From Solidesulfovibrio magneticus RS-1 (GTDB taxonomy: Bacteria > Desulfobacterota > Desulfovibrionia > Desulfovibrionales > Desulfovibrionaceae), in contig NC_012796.1 of assembly GCF_000010665.1 (NCBI RefSeq), forward strand, positions 1,889,501 to 1,953,500: DNA of 64,000 bases. Reading direction: 5' to 3'. Both the position numbers and the translations under genes were made by a program. This document shows, piece after piece, positions 7,717 to 16,205 of the stretch. Each line of letters opens with the position of its first letter. Positions within the stretch are counted from its first letter, which is position 1. The notes under the pieces were generated by a model that saw nothing but the letters and a program-made list of their open reading frames with translations, had not been told where the DNA came from and did not search any database.

Positions 7717-9186
7717 ATGGAAATGAGCAGAGGGAAGAAACGCAAGCAGAAAATGTTCATCAGCGTGCTGCCCGGCGAACAGGTCGAGGTGGCCGTGGCC
7801 GAGGACGGTCAGCTGCTGGAATATTACGTCGAGATGGTCCATCAGGCCAAAACGCGGGGCCACATCTACAAAGGCAAGATCCACAACATCGATCCCGCCT
7901 TGCAGGCCGCGTTCATCAATTACGGGGCCGAGCGCAACGGCTTTTTGCAGATCGACGAGGTACACCCCGAGTACTACCAGATCGTGCAGGCCGGCGGCGA
8001 CCGCCGTCCCAAGTATCCGCCCATCCAGAAGGCGCTGAAAAAAAATCAGGAGCTCCTTGTCCAGGTCGTCAAGGAACCCACGGGCCACAAGGGGGCGTTT
8101 CTCACCACCTATCTGTCCCTGCCGGGCCGCTATTTCGTGCTGACCCCGGGCCGGGAGCAGCGGGGCGTGTCGCGCAAGATCGAGGACGAGGCCGAACGCA
8201 AGCGCCTCAAGGAAGTCATTTCCGGCCTCAAGCTCGACGAGGGCCTGGGCCTTATTGTCCGCACCGCCGCCTTGTCCCAGTCCAAGACGTCGCTGGAGCG
8301 CGATCTTTCGTATCTCAAGCGCCTGTGGAAGGAAGTGCGCCAACGCGGCACCACGGCCGAGACGCCAAGCCTCATTTATCAGGAACTCGACCTGTCCTCC
8401 CGGGCCGTGCGCGATTACCTGACCGACGACGTGGGCGAAATCTGGGTGGACGAACCCGAGACGGCCAAGCGCGTGTCGGAAATGGCCACCCTGGTCTATC
8501 CGCGCCGTCCGGGCATCGTCAAACAGCATCCCGACGTGGACGTGCCCTTGTGGGACCGCTTCAACCTGCGCAAGCAGATCGAGCAGCTCTATGGCCGCGA
8601 GGTCACCTTGCCCAGCGGCGGCGTGCTGGTCTTTGACCACGCCGAGGCGCTCACCGCCGTGGACATCAACTCCGGCAAGATCGGCGGCGAATCGAATTTC
8701 CGCGAGATGGCGCTCAAGACCAACATCGAGGCCTCCGAGGAAGTGGCGCGTCAGTTGCGGCTGCGCGACATCGGCGGCCAGGTGGTCATCGATTTCATTG
8801 AGATGAAGGACCGAAAGCACGTGGCCGAGGTGGAAAAGACCCTGCGCGCCGCCTTTAAAAACGACCGCGCCCGTACCGACGTCGGCCGCATTTCGCGCTT
8901 TGGCCTGCTCGAAATCGTGCGCCAGCGCCTGGGATCCTCAGCCCTGTCCATCACTTCCGAGCCCTGCCCGTGCTGCAACGGCTCGGGCCAGCGGCGCAAC
9001 CACGAGTGGCAGGCGCTGACGGTGCTGAAAGACATCTACCGCCAGCTGCGCAAGGATTCGAGCCAGGAGACGGTGACGGCCAAGGTCTCCGAGGAACTGT
9101 CCCGCTATCTCCTCAACCATAAGCGCGCCCGACTCTCGGCCATGGAAGAGGAGTTCAAGAAAAAGATCGTCATAAACGCCCTGTGA
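7717..9186 (+). CDS. rng: Ribonuclease G/E family endoribonuclease
   Basis: Single-strand-specific endonuclease of rRNA maturation and mRNA decay. At 489 residues it has the length of RNase G, without the long scaffold tail of RNase E. Residues about 35-120 are the S1 domain (GHIYKGKIHNIDPALQAAFI). The DNase I-like catalytic region has the two acidic sites in LVFDHAEALTAVDINSGK and DIGGQVVIDFIEMKDRKH. The zinc-link motif CPCCNGSG follows near residue 424. A lysine-rich start (MSRGKKRKQKM) precedes the first strand. GGGAG lies upstream of the ATG. queH begins 4 bp after its stop. Confidence 0.95.
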   Translation: MEMSRGKKRKQKMFISVLPGEQVEVAVAEDGQLLEYYVEMVHQAKTRGHIYKGKIHNIDPALQAAFINYGAERNGFLQIDEVHPEYYQIVQAGGDRRPKYPPIQKALKKNQELLVQVVKEPTGHKGAFLTTYLSLPGRYFVLTPGREQRGVSRKIEDEAERKRLKEVISGLKLDEGLGLIVRTAALSQSKTSLERDLSYLKRLWKEVRQRGTTAETPSLIYQELDLSSRAVRDYLTDDVGEIWVDEPETAKRVSEMATLVYPRRPGIVKQHPDVDVPLWDRFNLRKQIEQLYGREVTLPSGGVLVFDHAEALTAVDINSGKIGGESNFREMALKTNIEASEEVARQLRLRDIGGQVVIDFIEMKDRKHVAEVEKTLRAAFKNDRARTDVGRISRFGLLEIVRQRLGSSALSITSEPCPCCNGSGQRRNHEWQALTVLKDIYRQLRKDSSQETVTAKVSEELSRYLLNHKRARLSAMEEEFKKKIVINAL

Positions 9187-9190
9187 CGCC

Positions 9191-9751
9191 ATGGCCGGCC
9201 GGGTCCTGCTCCATATCTGTTGCGGCCCGTGCGCCATCGCGCCGCTAGCGCGTCTGACCGAGGCCGGCCTGGAGGTTGTCGGGCTTTTCGCCAACGACAA
9301 CATCCAGCCGGCTGCCGAATGGCTGCGCCGCCGCGACGGCGCGGCCCAGGTCGCGGCCCGGTTCGGCGTTGGCCTGCGCGTTGACGCCTACGATCCCCTG
9401 CCTCACATGCGCCGCTCCCTGGCTGATCCGGCCGGGCGCTGTCGTCCTTGCTGGGAAGAACGCCTGGCCCGGGCGGCCGTTGTTGCCCGTGAGCAAGGCT
9501 GCGACGCCTTCACCAGTTCGCTGTTGTACAGCCGCTACCAGGATCACGCCGCCATCGCCGCCCTGGGGCGGGCAGCCGGCGAGGCGGCCGGCGTGGCCTT
9601 TCATTACGCCGACTACCGCACCCACTGGGACGAGGGCGTGGCCCTGTCCAAGGACTGGGGCGTCTATCGCCAGCCGTACTGCGGCTGCGTGCTCAGCGAA
9701 CTCGACCGCTACGCCAAGAAGCTGCGCCGTCCGCCGGTCATCGACGGTTAA
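9191..9751 (+). CDS. queH: Epoxyqueuosine reductase QueH (DUF208)
   Basis: The non-cobalamin type of epoxyqueuosine reductase, which carries out the last step of queuosine formation in tRNA. 186 residues with the expected cysteine pattern: HICCGPC at the N-terminus, CRPCW near residue 77, FTSSLLYSRYQDH, and YRQPYCGCVLSE near the C-terminus. These cysteines hold a 4Fe-4S cluster and a second metal in the family. It follows the RNase G/E gene by 4 bp and is probably cotranscribed. Its stop is followed at once by the structured repeat at 9752-9851. Confidence 0.92.
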   Translation: MAGRVLLHICCGPCAIAPLARLTEAGLEVVGLFANDNIQPAAEWLRRRDGAAQVAARFGVGLRVDAYDPLPHMRRSLADPAGRCRPCWEERLARAAVVAREQGCDAFTSSLLYSRYQDHAAIAALGRAAGEAAGVAFHYADYRTHWDEGVALSKDWGVYRQPYCGCVLSELDRYAKKLRRPPVIDG

Positions 9752-9851
9752 TGTCGCGTCTCTTAAAAAATACAACTGTATTTTTAAGGAAAACCAAAGG
9801 TTTTCGTCTGCTGTCTGTGGCGTGATCCATGTGCTATACTTGGACGCGACA
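9752..9851 (+). repeat. Structured intergenic element, copy 1 (about 100 nt)
   Basis: Bounded by a perfect 9-bp inverted repeat (TGTCGCGTC at 9752-9760, GACGCGACA at 9843-9851). Inside are a hairpin CTTAAAAA..TAC/GTATTTTTAAG, a second hairpin AAAACC/GGTTTT, and a conserved single-stranded stretch GTCTGCTGTCTG. A second copy lies at 19667-19763 with paired differences in both hairpins. It starts immediately after the queH stop codon. Confidence 0.75.
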
Positions 9852-10176
9852 CTAAGCCGTACCACGGCGGCTCCCGCCGGGGCATGGCCATGATCTCCTG
9901 CGCCCATCCGGGGCGAGCGCCGGCTCCGCCTAGGATTTCTCGGCTCACCGCTGTTTTCACGACATGCCGACACATTTCTCCTCCGTCATCAAGCGTTTTT
10001 GCCGGGCTCGGCGTGGTCGTCGGCCGTTGTTCCCCTGGCCGCGAGGGCTTATAAGACCCCTTGCAGACGCGCCGCATTGATCCGGCTGGTTCCATTTTGT
10101 CTGGAACGATAAGCTCAAAAATCAATTACAAATGGACTCGTTGTCGAGCCTTCCACCCCGAGCCTTTGGAAAAAAC
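9852..10176. other. Non-coding gap upstream of cbiB
   Basis: About 325 bp between the repeat and cbiB with no convincing gene. The cobalamin riboswitch was looked for because cbiB follows, but no B12-box-like sequence or matching fold was seen. The last 60 bp before cbiB are AT-richer and could hold its promoter. Confidence 0.5.
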
Positions 10177-11118
10177 ATGCACCACGCCTTGCTTTTGGCC
10201 GTAGCCGCTGGCTTGGACCTGATTTTCGGCGATCCTCGCCAACTGCCGCATCCGGTACGGGCCATCGGCTGGTGCTACGCCCGACTGGACGCCCTGGCCG
10301 ACCGGCTTGGCCAGCGCAGCCGGCTTTTCGGCGCGCTGTCTGTGGTCGCCGTGGCCGGCGGCAGCGCCTTGATTGTGGCGGTGGCTGGCGCGCTGCCCGT
10401 CGTGGGCACGGTGTTGGCCGTCTATTTCGCCTATGCCGGCTTGGCCCTGGGCAGCCTTTTGGCCGAAGGACGACGGGCGGCACGCTTCTTGATTGCCGGG
10501 GATACGGAAGCTGCCCGCATGGCCGTTGGCGGGCTGGTCAGCCGCGACGTGGCCGGCCTGGACGCCCCGGAGTTGTGGCGAGCTCTGGCCGAGTCCGTGG
10601 CGGAGAACGCCAACGACGGATTTGTGGCCCCCTTTTTCTGGCTGGCCATCACCGGTCCGGCCGGACTGTGGGCCTACAAGGCGGTGTCCACGGCCGACTC
10701 CATGTGGGGCTACCGCACCCCGCGCCACGAGCGGCTCGGCTGGTTCGGGGCCCGGGCCGACGACGTCCTGGCCTGGCTGCCGGCCCGGCTGACCGTGGCC
10801 GCCCTGTGGCTGGCGGCGCGGCTCATGGGCGCGGGGAGGAGCGTTCGCCTGGGCGACATCGCCAGGGACGCGGCCACAAGCGGCAGCCCCAACGCCGGCT
10901 GGCCCATGGCTGCTGCGGCCTGGCTATGCGGCGGCAGCATGGGCGGCCAGACGCGCTACCATGGAGTGCTGGTCGATAAGCCACGGCTGGGGCCATCGGA
11001 CCGTCCTTGGGATGCGGCCCGTTACGAATTGCTGAGCGCCATGGTATTGTTTGCGGGGTGTATTGTTGCAGTGGGAACAGTTGCCTTGTGTAGCATAGGG
11101 GTGTGGTCTTTTGTGTGA
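10177..11118 (+). CDS. cbiB: Adenosylcobinamide-phosphate synthase CbiB/CobD
   Basis: Integral membrane enzyme that attaches the aminopropanol arm to adenosylcobyric acid in cobalamin synthesis. About 313 residues with several hydrophobic helices. Family motifs are LDLIFGDPRQLPHPVRAIG near the N-terminus, ESVAENANDGFVAPFFW around residue 145, YKAVSTADSMWGYR around 170, and a conserved GWPMAAAAWLCGG segment. The ATG at 10177 is preferred because homologues start just before the first helix; an ATG at 10132 would add 15 residues without a ribosome binding site. No other cobalamin gene is in the window. Confidence 0.9.
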   Translation: MHHALLLAVAAGLDLIFGDPRQLPHPVRAIGWCYARLDALADRLGQRSRLFGALSVVAVAGGSALIVAVAGALPVVGTVLAVYFAYAGLALGSLLAEGRRAARFLIAGDTEAARMAVGGLVSRDVAGLDAPELWRALAESVAENANDGFVAPFFWLAITGPAGLWAYKAVSTADSMWGYRTPRHERLGWFGARADDVLAWLPARLTVAALWLAARLMGAGRSVRLGDIARDAATSGSPNAGWPMAAAAWLCGGSMGGQTRYHGVLVDKPRLGPSDRPWDAARYELLSAMVLFAGCIVAVGTVALCSIGVWSFV

Positions 11119-11199
11119 TTGTTGCCGTCGAGATGAGTCGTCTGATCTTTATTTGTCCAGTCTGTAATATCGATGGCGGCACAAAAAAATGATTTTTTG

Positions 11200-11254
11200 T
11201 TGACGAGATTCTATTTTTGGTGGTAGGTGATAAAGTACGATTTTTTCAGGAGGG
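11200..11254 (+). promoter_or_regulatory. Probable promoter and ribosome binding site of the cold-shock gene
   Basis: TTGACG at 11200-11205 is a good -35 box, with TAGGTG as a weak -10 about 18 bp later. The strong ribosome binding site CAGGAGGG at 11247-11254 is 7 bp from the ATG at 11262. The region is AT-rich and also has a short A6/T6 inverted repeat just upstream. Confidence 0.4.
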
Positions 11255-11261
11255 CAGACTC

Positions 11262-11468
11262 ATGGCTTTTGAAGGTACCGTCAAGTGGTTTAGTGACAAA
11301 AAAGGCTATGGATTCATCATGCGCGAAGGCGAAGATGATGTCTTTGTCCATTACTCTTCCATTGAAGGGGATGGCTTCCGCACGCTTCGCGAAGGTGAGC
11401 AAGTAACGTTTGAGATTCTTCAGGGCGAACGTGGCCCCAAAGCCTCTAACGTGGTGCGTCCCGCCTAG
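11262..11468 (+). CDS. Cold-shock protein, CspA family
   Basis: A 68-residue single OB-fold protein that binds single-stranded RNA and DNA. The RNP1 motif KGYGFI and RNP2 motif DVFVHYSSI are intact, framed by [10 protein letters not shown] at the start and [10 protein letters not shown] at the end, exactly as in CspA-like proteins. The ATG at 11262 follows CAGGAGGG; an upstream in-frame ATG at 11217 has no ribosome binding site. It is monocistronic, followed by a terminator at 11492-11527. Confidence 0.96.
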   Translation: MAFEGTVKWFSDKKGYGFIMREGEDDVFVHYSSIEGDGFRTLREGEQVTFEILQGERGPKASNVVRPA

Positions 11469-11491
11469 CTGCATTGTCCCATTGCACAAGA

Positions 11492-11527
11492 CAAAGCCCC
11501 CGTCGGACCTCTCCGGCGGGGGCTTTG
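11492..11527. terminator. Bidirectional terminator between csp and proC
   Basis: Stem of about 15 pairs with one wobble (CAAAGCCCCCG...CGGGGGCTTTG) and a 6-nt loop, between two convergent genes. A short T-containing tail exists on both strands. Confidence 0.8.
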
Positions 11528-11557
11528 TGACGTTTGTGCGCCAAAAGGGGCGGCGTG

Positions 11558-12358
11558 TTACGCGCCCAGAGCCTTGGAACGGTCCCGGGAGGCCACTGCG
11601 GCGTCGATGATGGCCGCCCGCACCGCCTGGCGGTCCAGGTGCATGAGCGCCTCGATAGTGGTGCCGGCCGGCGAAGTCACCATTTCGCGCAGGATGCTCG
11701 GATGGATGTTCGTCTCCGCCGCCAGCTTGGACGTGCCGGCGAAAAGGCCGATGACGATGTCGGTGGCTTTGTCGCGAGGAAAGCCCATGAGCACGCCGGA
11801 CTCGATCAGCGCCTCCATGAAGTGGAGCACGTAGGCCGGGCCGGAGCCGGCAAGCCCCGTGAAGGCGTCGAAGAACTTCTCTTCCAGCACATAGGTGCGT
11901 CCCAGGGCGGCGAAAAGCGTCTCGACAAAGGCCTTGCGTTCGGCGTCCAGGGCCGGATCGTCCAGGCACAGGGCGAACTGGCCCGCGCCGACCAGGGCCG
12001 GGGTGTTGGGCATCACCCGCACCACCGGACACTTGCCGGCCGAGAGTTCACGCAGCTTCTCCACAGTGACCCCGGCCACGATGGACACGAGCACCGTTTC
12101 CGGACCAAGGGCCGGGGCCAGTTCGGCCATGGCCGCGGCCAGATACTGCGGCTTGACGCACAGGATCAGATAGTCGCTGCCGGCCGCCAGATCTTCGGGA
12201 GTCGCGGCTGGCTTGGCCAGCTTGTCGGCGGCCAGGGCCGCCACCTTGGCGGCGTCCACGTCGTAGGCCAGGGCCGAGACGTCGGGAACGGCGGCCAGAC
12301 CTTTGATGATGGCCGCGCCCATGTTGCCCGCGCCGAGAAATCCGATGACGGCGGCCAT
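11558..12358 (-). CDS. proC: Pyrroline-5-carboxylate reductase
   Basis: Last step of proline synthesis: NAD(P)H-dependent reduction of pyrroline-5-carboxylate. 266 residues. The N-terminal Rossmann loop is IGFLGAGNMGAAIIKGL. The central VVRVMPNTPALVGAG and the C-terminal FFDAFTGLAGSGPAYV and MVTSPAGTTIEAL motifs are the family signatures. It begins 4 bp after the ndk stop, so the two genes are an operon with ndk first. Confidence 0.96.
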   Translation of the reverse strand: MAAVIGFLGAGNMGAAIIKGLAAVPDVSALAYDVDAAKVAALAADKLAKPAATPEDLAAGSDYLILCVKPQYLAAAMAELAPALGPETVLVSIVAGVTVEKLRELSAGKCPVVRVMPNTPALVGAGQFALCLDDPALDAERKAFVETLFAALGRTYVLEEKFFDAFTGLAGSGPAYVLHFMEALIESGVLMGFPRDKATDIVIGLFAGTSKLAAETNIHPSILREMVTSPAGTTIEALMHLDRQAVRAAIIDAAVASRDRSKALGA

Positions 12359-12362
12359 GGCC

Positions 12363-12779
12363 CTAGCCCACCATTTCCAGGGCGCTGAAGAAGTAGCCGG
12401 TCTCGACGGCGGCCGTCTCCGGAGCGTCGGAGCCGTGGACCGAGTTCTTCTCGATGTCCAGGGCGTAGCATTTGCGGATGGTGCCTTCCTCGGCGTTGGC
12501 CGGGTTGGTGGCGCCCATGAGCTTGCGGTACTTGGCGATGGCGTCGTCGCCTTCCAGGATGGACACGACCACCGGGCCGGAGGTCATGAAATCGACCAGG
12601 CTGCGGAAAAACGGACGTTCCTTATGCACGGCGTAAAAGCCCTCGGCCTCGGCGGTGGACAGCTGGATCATCTTCATGGCCACGACCTTAAGCCCGGAGT
12701 CCTGGATCATTTTGAGGATGGCGCCGGACAGATTGCGCTCAACGGCGTCGGGTTTGATGATGGAAAGCGTGCGTTCCAT
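12363..12779 (-). CDS. ndk: Nucleoside-diphosphate kinase
   Basis: Transfers the terminal phosphate of ATP to other nucleoside diphosphates through a phosphohistidine. 138 residues, normal size. It opens [19 protein letters not shown]; the active-site His is in the motif [13 protein letters not shown] near the C-terminus; [17 protein letters not shown] is typical. The ATG at 12779 is the family start. Upstream in-frame sequence corresponds to repeat DNA and is not coding. It is cotranscribed with proC. Confidence 0.96.
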   Translation of the reverse strand: MERTLSIIKPDAVERNLSGAILKMIQDSGLKVVAMKMIQLSTAEAEGFYAVHKERPFFRSLVDFMTSGPVVVSILEGDDAIAKYRKLMGATNPANAEEGTIRKCYALDIEKNSVHGSDAPETAAVETGYFFSALEMVG

Positions 12780-12891
12780 GGATGTGCTCCTTGATGGTTT
12801 TAGCTTCGGGACAAAGCCCGGCGTGCGGCCCTTACCGCGAATCCGTCGCCAAGGCAAATGCCGCGAGCGGGGAGAGGCAGGAAGGGAGGGG

Positions 12892-12933
12892 GATGCCTCC
12901 GGCGGCTGGGGGCCTGAGGCCCCCAGACCCCCC
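12892..12933 (+). repeat. Short CTCCGGCGG hairpin element
   Basis: The conserved flank GCCTCCGGCGG is followed by the hairpin CTGGGGGCC-TGA-GGCCCCCAG and a GACCCCCC tail. It lies upstream of ndk, read in the opposite direction. Confidence 0.7.
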
Positions 12934-13020
12934 AACTGGAGAAAGGTTTAAAGGGGTTTTGACGAGGATGGGCTGAGGCCCGGCCCCCCGGTTATTTATC
13001 GATGAAGAGCGGCAGGGGAG

Positions 13021-14259
13021 TTATACGCGGCCGGCGATGGCGCGCAGCACGGCTTCCCGGTCCACCATGCCGCGAAGCTTGCCGTCGTCGTCGGTGACCA
13101 CCAGGCGCTTCACGCCGTGGACGATCATTTTTTGCAATACGTCGGTCAGCGCCGCGTCCTCGGCCACGCTGTAGACCGTGGTTTGCATGGCCTCACCCGC
13201 CGTGCCCACCGGACAAACGCCGGCGGCCTCGTCGTCCTTTTTCCCGAAAAGCGCCTGCAGGATGCCCGGACGCTTGGACGGGCCGCAACGGGCCAGCAGA
13301 TCGCCGTCGTGGACGATGCCGGCCACCTTGCCGGCGGCGTCCAGGACCACCACCCGCCGCAGCGGCGAAGCCACCAATCGGGACGCCACGTCAAGCAGCG
13401 ATTCGTCGGGCCGGGCCGTGGGCACGTCGGTGATGAGCACGTCCCGGGCTTGCTGCATGAGCCCGGCCGTGAAACGCGGCATGGCCTCGGTCGCCCCGAC
13501 CGGCACCTTGGCCGCTGCCCGTAAAATATCCGTACGGCTGACGATGCCGATCAGCTCCCCAGCCTCGTCCACCACCGGCAACCGCTTGAGGCCCTTTTTT
13601 ACCATGCGCTCGGACGCTTCCCGCAGGCTCGTGCGCTCGCCGATGGTCTCGGCCGGCGCGGTCATGACTTCCTTGACGGTGTGCCCGGACAGGGCCGCCG
13701 CCGCCTCTTCCCGGGCGTCGGCCGGCAACAGCCCGAACAGCGACAACCGGGCCGACAGCCCGCCGCGCGTGAGCAGATCGCCGCCCGTGACCACGCCCAG
13801 AACCTTGCGCCCGGCGTCCACCACCGGCACGGCCTTGACGTGGCGGGCCACCAGCAGGTCCACCACCTCGCCAAGGTCCGTGTCCGGCCCCACCGAGGCC
13901 ACGTCCGCCGCCATGACGTCGCGCACCCGCACTGGACACCGGAACAGGGCCGCCATGCGCTGGCGCGTCACCACGCCGCCCTTGGCAAGCTTTTCGATTC
14001 GGGGCAGCAAGGCGTCGATGCGCTCGGGCCGGTCGGCGATCTCCACCACCATGGGCAAATCTTCCGACAACCGCAAAATTTTCGCCGTATGCACCAGACT
14101 GCCGGCTCCAAAGCCCAGCACGCCGCGAAACACCGTGGCCCCGGCCGCCCCGTGCCGCCGGGCTTCCTCCACCACCAGCTCATAAGCCGGCCGGCCGTCC
14201 ACCCGATCCGACTCGCCGCAGTACACCCGCACCAAATCGATTTCCATCCAGTCCGACAT
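13021..14259 (-). CDS. DUF190 protein fused to four CBS motifs
   Basis: 412 residues. The first 100 are DUF190 (IDLVRVYCGESDRVDGRPAY, ATVFRGVLGFGAGSLVHTAK, LPMVVEIADRPERIDALLP), a PII-like small domain often found next to crcB. The remainder holds two pairs of CBS motifs (VRDVMAADVASVGPDTDL, VKEVMTAPAETIGERTSL, TDVPTARPDESLLDVASR, AMQTTVYSVAEDAALTDV), which usually bind adenine nucleotides. The ATG at 14259 has GGAG upstream. crcB lies upstream on the same strand, but a composite repeat of about 385 bp lies between them. A role in fluoride export or its regulation is inferred from the crcB neighbour. Confidence 0.85.
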   Translation of the reverse strand: MSDWMEIDLVRVYCGESDRVDGRPAYELVVEEARRHGAAGATVFRGVLGFGAGSLVHTAKILRLSEDLPMVVEIADRPERIDALLPRIEKLAKGGVVTRQRMAALFRCPVRVRDVMAADVASVGPDTDLGEVVDLLVARHVKAVPVVDAGRKVLGVVTGGDLLTRGGLSARLSLFGLLPADAREEAAAALSGHTVKEVMTAPAETIGERTSLREASERMVKKGLKRLPVVDEAGELIGIVSRTDILRAAAKVPVGATEAMPRFTAGLMQQARDVLITDVPTARPDESLLDVASRLVASPLRRVVVLDAAGKVAGIVHDGDLLARCGPSKRPGILQALFGKKDDEAAGVCPVGTAGEAMQTTVYSVAEDAALTDVLQKMIVHGVKRLVVTDDDGKLRGMVDREAVLRAIAGRV

Positions 14260-14276
14260 AGATGCTCCATGGTAAG

Positions 14277-14661
14277 CAAGCGGGCTCTGCCCGCGCCCGC
14301 CGGGGGGGGATAATCCCCCCCGGACCCCCTTGCCTGGGTGGGCTGTCGCGACGCGGGAAGCCCGCGTCGCGACAGCCCACCCAATCAACGGAATCCAGAG
14401 GCCATGATCACGCCGACGACGTTAAAATACGTGTTCTTTCTCCACCACTTCGGCCCCGCTTCGGGGCCGAGGGCCGGTTGGGGTCGGGATTTTGGCCGGG
14501 AATAACGGCGCGCCAGCGCCGAGATTCCCGGCCAAAATCCCGACCCCATCTTCGCGAAGCGCCGTCACCCACCGTCTGCCCCCTCACCCGCCTGCCAACC
14601 CAGGCTGGGGGTCCGGGGGGCTAAGCCCCCCGGCGGGTGCGGGCAGAGCCCGCTCTTCCTC
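14277..14661 (-). repeat. Composite MITE-like repeat, copy E2 (about 385 bp)
   Basis: Ends are inverted copies of a module beginning GCGGGCTCTGCCCGC, about 30 bp each. Inside are a 22-bp perfect hairpin (14336-14357 with 14361-14382), a small GGCCCCG hairpin, and a 24-bp perfect hairpin (14480-14503 with 14524-14547) with an inner 6-bp stem. A second copy in opposite orientation lies at 17403-17772. No transposase and no clear target-site duplication are seen. Confidence 0.85.
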
Positions 14662-14744
14662 TTGCTCTCCCTCGTCCGCTCTCCCGCCACCACGCCTTTC
14701 TTACCACTCCCACTACCATGCCCATCCCACCCGTCCTGTCCCAG

Positions 14745-15122
14745 CTATATCAGCCTTCCCAGCGCCAGGCCGGCGAACAGGGCGGCGAAGCCGAGGATGG
14801 TCTGGAAGCCGAGGTTGGCGAGAAGGGCGAGGTAGCGGTGGTCTTCGAGCAGGCCGCCGCTTTCGAAGATGAAGGTGGAGAAGGTGGTGAACGCGCCCAT
14901 GAAGCCGGTGAGCAGCACGGCGCGCGCTTCGGTGCGCAGCAACATGCGTTCCGCGCCGGCTTCCCAGACCAGGCCGAAGAGGAAGCAGCCGAGGATATTG
15001 ACCACGGCCGTGCCCCAGGGGAAATCCCGGCCCAGGACGTCGTAGACCAGTCCCGAGAGCCAGTAGCGGGCCAGGGTGCCGGCGGCTCCGGCCAGGGCGA
15101 TAAATCCCAGTTTTTCGAGCAT
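14745..15122 (-). CDS. crcB: Fluoride-specific ion channel CrcB/Fluc
   Basis: A small dimeric membrane channel that lets fluoride leave the cell. 125 residues, four hydrophobic helices, with the family motifs GAAGTLARYWLSG, PWGTAVVNILGCFLFG and GFMGAFTTFSTFIFES. The start at 15122 matches the family. The DUF190/CBS gene follows on the same strand after a composite repeat. No fluoride riboswitch was found in the 230 bp upstream. The gene lies between two inverted repeats together with nifU and nifS. Confidence 0.93.
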   Translation of the reverse strand: MLEKLGFIALAGAAGTLARYWLSGLVYDVLGRDFPWGTAVVNILGCFLFGLVWEAGAERMLLRTEARAVLLTGFMGAFTTFSTFIFESGGLLEDHRYLALLANLGFQTILGFAALFAGLALGRLI

Positions 15123-15359
15123 GTCGCCACTCCGGGGGCGGGCGGCGGGGGTACGCGCGTCCGGGTGATTTCGTGTTTTTTCTTACGCCTGGGCGCAAAA
15201 AGCGTAAAGGGCGCGGTTGACGAAACCAATCCCATCGTTATGGTATGGATTTGTCACGGGTCTTTGAAAAAACGGGGTTCGCCCCTTTTCGCCAACCGCC
15301 TTTTACGGCATACACTGGCGTTGCGACGCCGGCCGCGTGCCGATGCAACGGAGGTCAAC

Positions 15360-16205
15360 ATGTGGGAATATACGGATAAAGTAAGGGATCATTTTCTCAA
15401 TCCGAGAAATGTCGGCAGCCTCGACGACGCCAACGCGGTGGGCGAGGTGGGATCGCTTGCCTGCGGCGACGCGCTCAAGCTTTTTCTCAAGATCAGCGAT
15501 GCCGGCGTCATTGAGGACGCGAGCTTTCAGACCTTCGGCTGCGCTTCGGCCATTGCCTCCAGTTCGGTTTTGACCGAGCTGCTCAAGGGCAAGACCATCG
15601 AGGAAGCCAAGGCGCTGACTAACAAGGACATCGCCGAGTTCCTGGGCGGGCTGCCCAAGGAAAAGATGCACTGCTCGGTCATGGGCCAGGAGGCCCTGGA
15701 AGCGGCCCTGGCCAATTATCTGGGCGAGAAGGCCCCGGAGCACGAGCCCGAAGGGGAACTCGTGTGCAAGTGTTTCGGCGTCTACGACGGCCAGTTGCGC
15801 CGGGCCATCCGCGAAAACAAGCTGACCACGGTCGAGGAGATCACGGACTACACCAAGGCCGGCGGCGGCTGCGGCGATTGTCTGGAAAAGCTGGCTGCCA
15901 TCCTGGCCGACGAGCTTGGGCAGGCCGCCAAGAAGCCGCTGGTCGAGCTGGAAGTCAAGCGCCCCATGACCAACCTTGAGCGCATGAAGCTCGTGACCAA
16001 GGTCATGGAGGAGGAGATTCGCCCCAACCTCAAGAAGGACGGCGGCGACATCGAACTGGTGGACATCGACGGCCAGACGGTCTTCGTGTCGTTGCGCGGG
16101 GCCTGCAAGGGCTGCCCGAGCAGCAACGTGACCTTGACCGAATTCGTGCAAAAGCGGCTCCAGGAACTGGTCGAACCCGGCATCACGGTCAAGGAGGCGC
16201 GGTAA
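15360..16205 (+). CDS. nifU: NifU, full-length Fe-S cluster scaffold
   Basis: 281 residues with the three NifU modules in order: an IscU-like scaffold (MWEYTDKVRDHFLNPRNVG, GCASAIASSSVLTELLKG, HCSVMG), a central BFD-like 2Fe-2S domain with CKCFGVYDG and GGGCGDC, and a C-terminal Nfu domain with RGACKGCPSSNVTL. It assembles clusters from sulfur delivered by NifS. GGAGG lies 7 bp before the ATG. The stop overlaps the nifS start (TAATG), so translation is coupled. In Desulfovibrio this pair often serves general Fe-S assembly as well as nitrogenase. Confidence 0.95.
   Translation: MWEYTDKVRDHFLNPRNVGSLDDANAVGEVGSLACGDALKLFLKISDAGVIEDASFQTFGCASAIASSSVLTELLKGKTIEEAKALTNKDIAEFLGGLPKEKMHCSVMGQEALEAALANYLGEKAPEHEPEGELVCKCFGVYDGQLRRAIRENKLTTVEEITDYTKAGGGCGDCLEKLAAILADELGQAAKKPLVELEVKRPMTNLERMKLVTKVMEEEIRPNLKKDGGDIELVDIDGQTVFVSLRGACKGCPSSNVTLTEFVQKRLQELVEPGITVKEAR

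Noticed and set aside
9852-10176. Cobalamin riboswitch upstream of cbiB
   Set aside because: No B12-box-like sequence or matching helices were recognised in the gap.
15123-15359. Fluoride riboswitch upstream of crcB
   Set aside because: Searched on the minus strand by eye for the conserved GGCGATGG-type start and the terminal CCGCCTGAT-like part; neither was found. A covariance-model search would be decisive.
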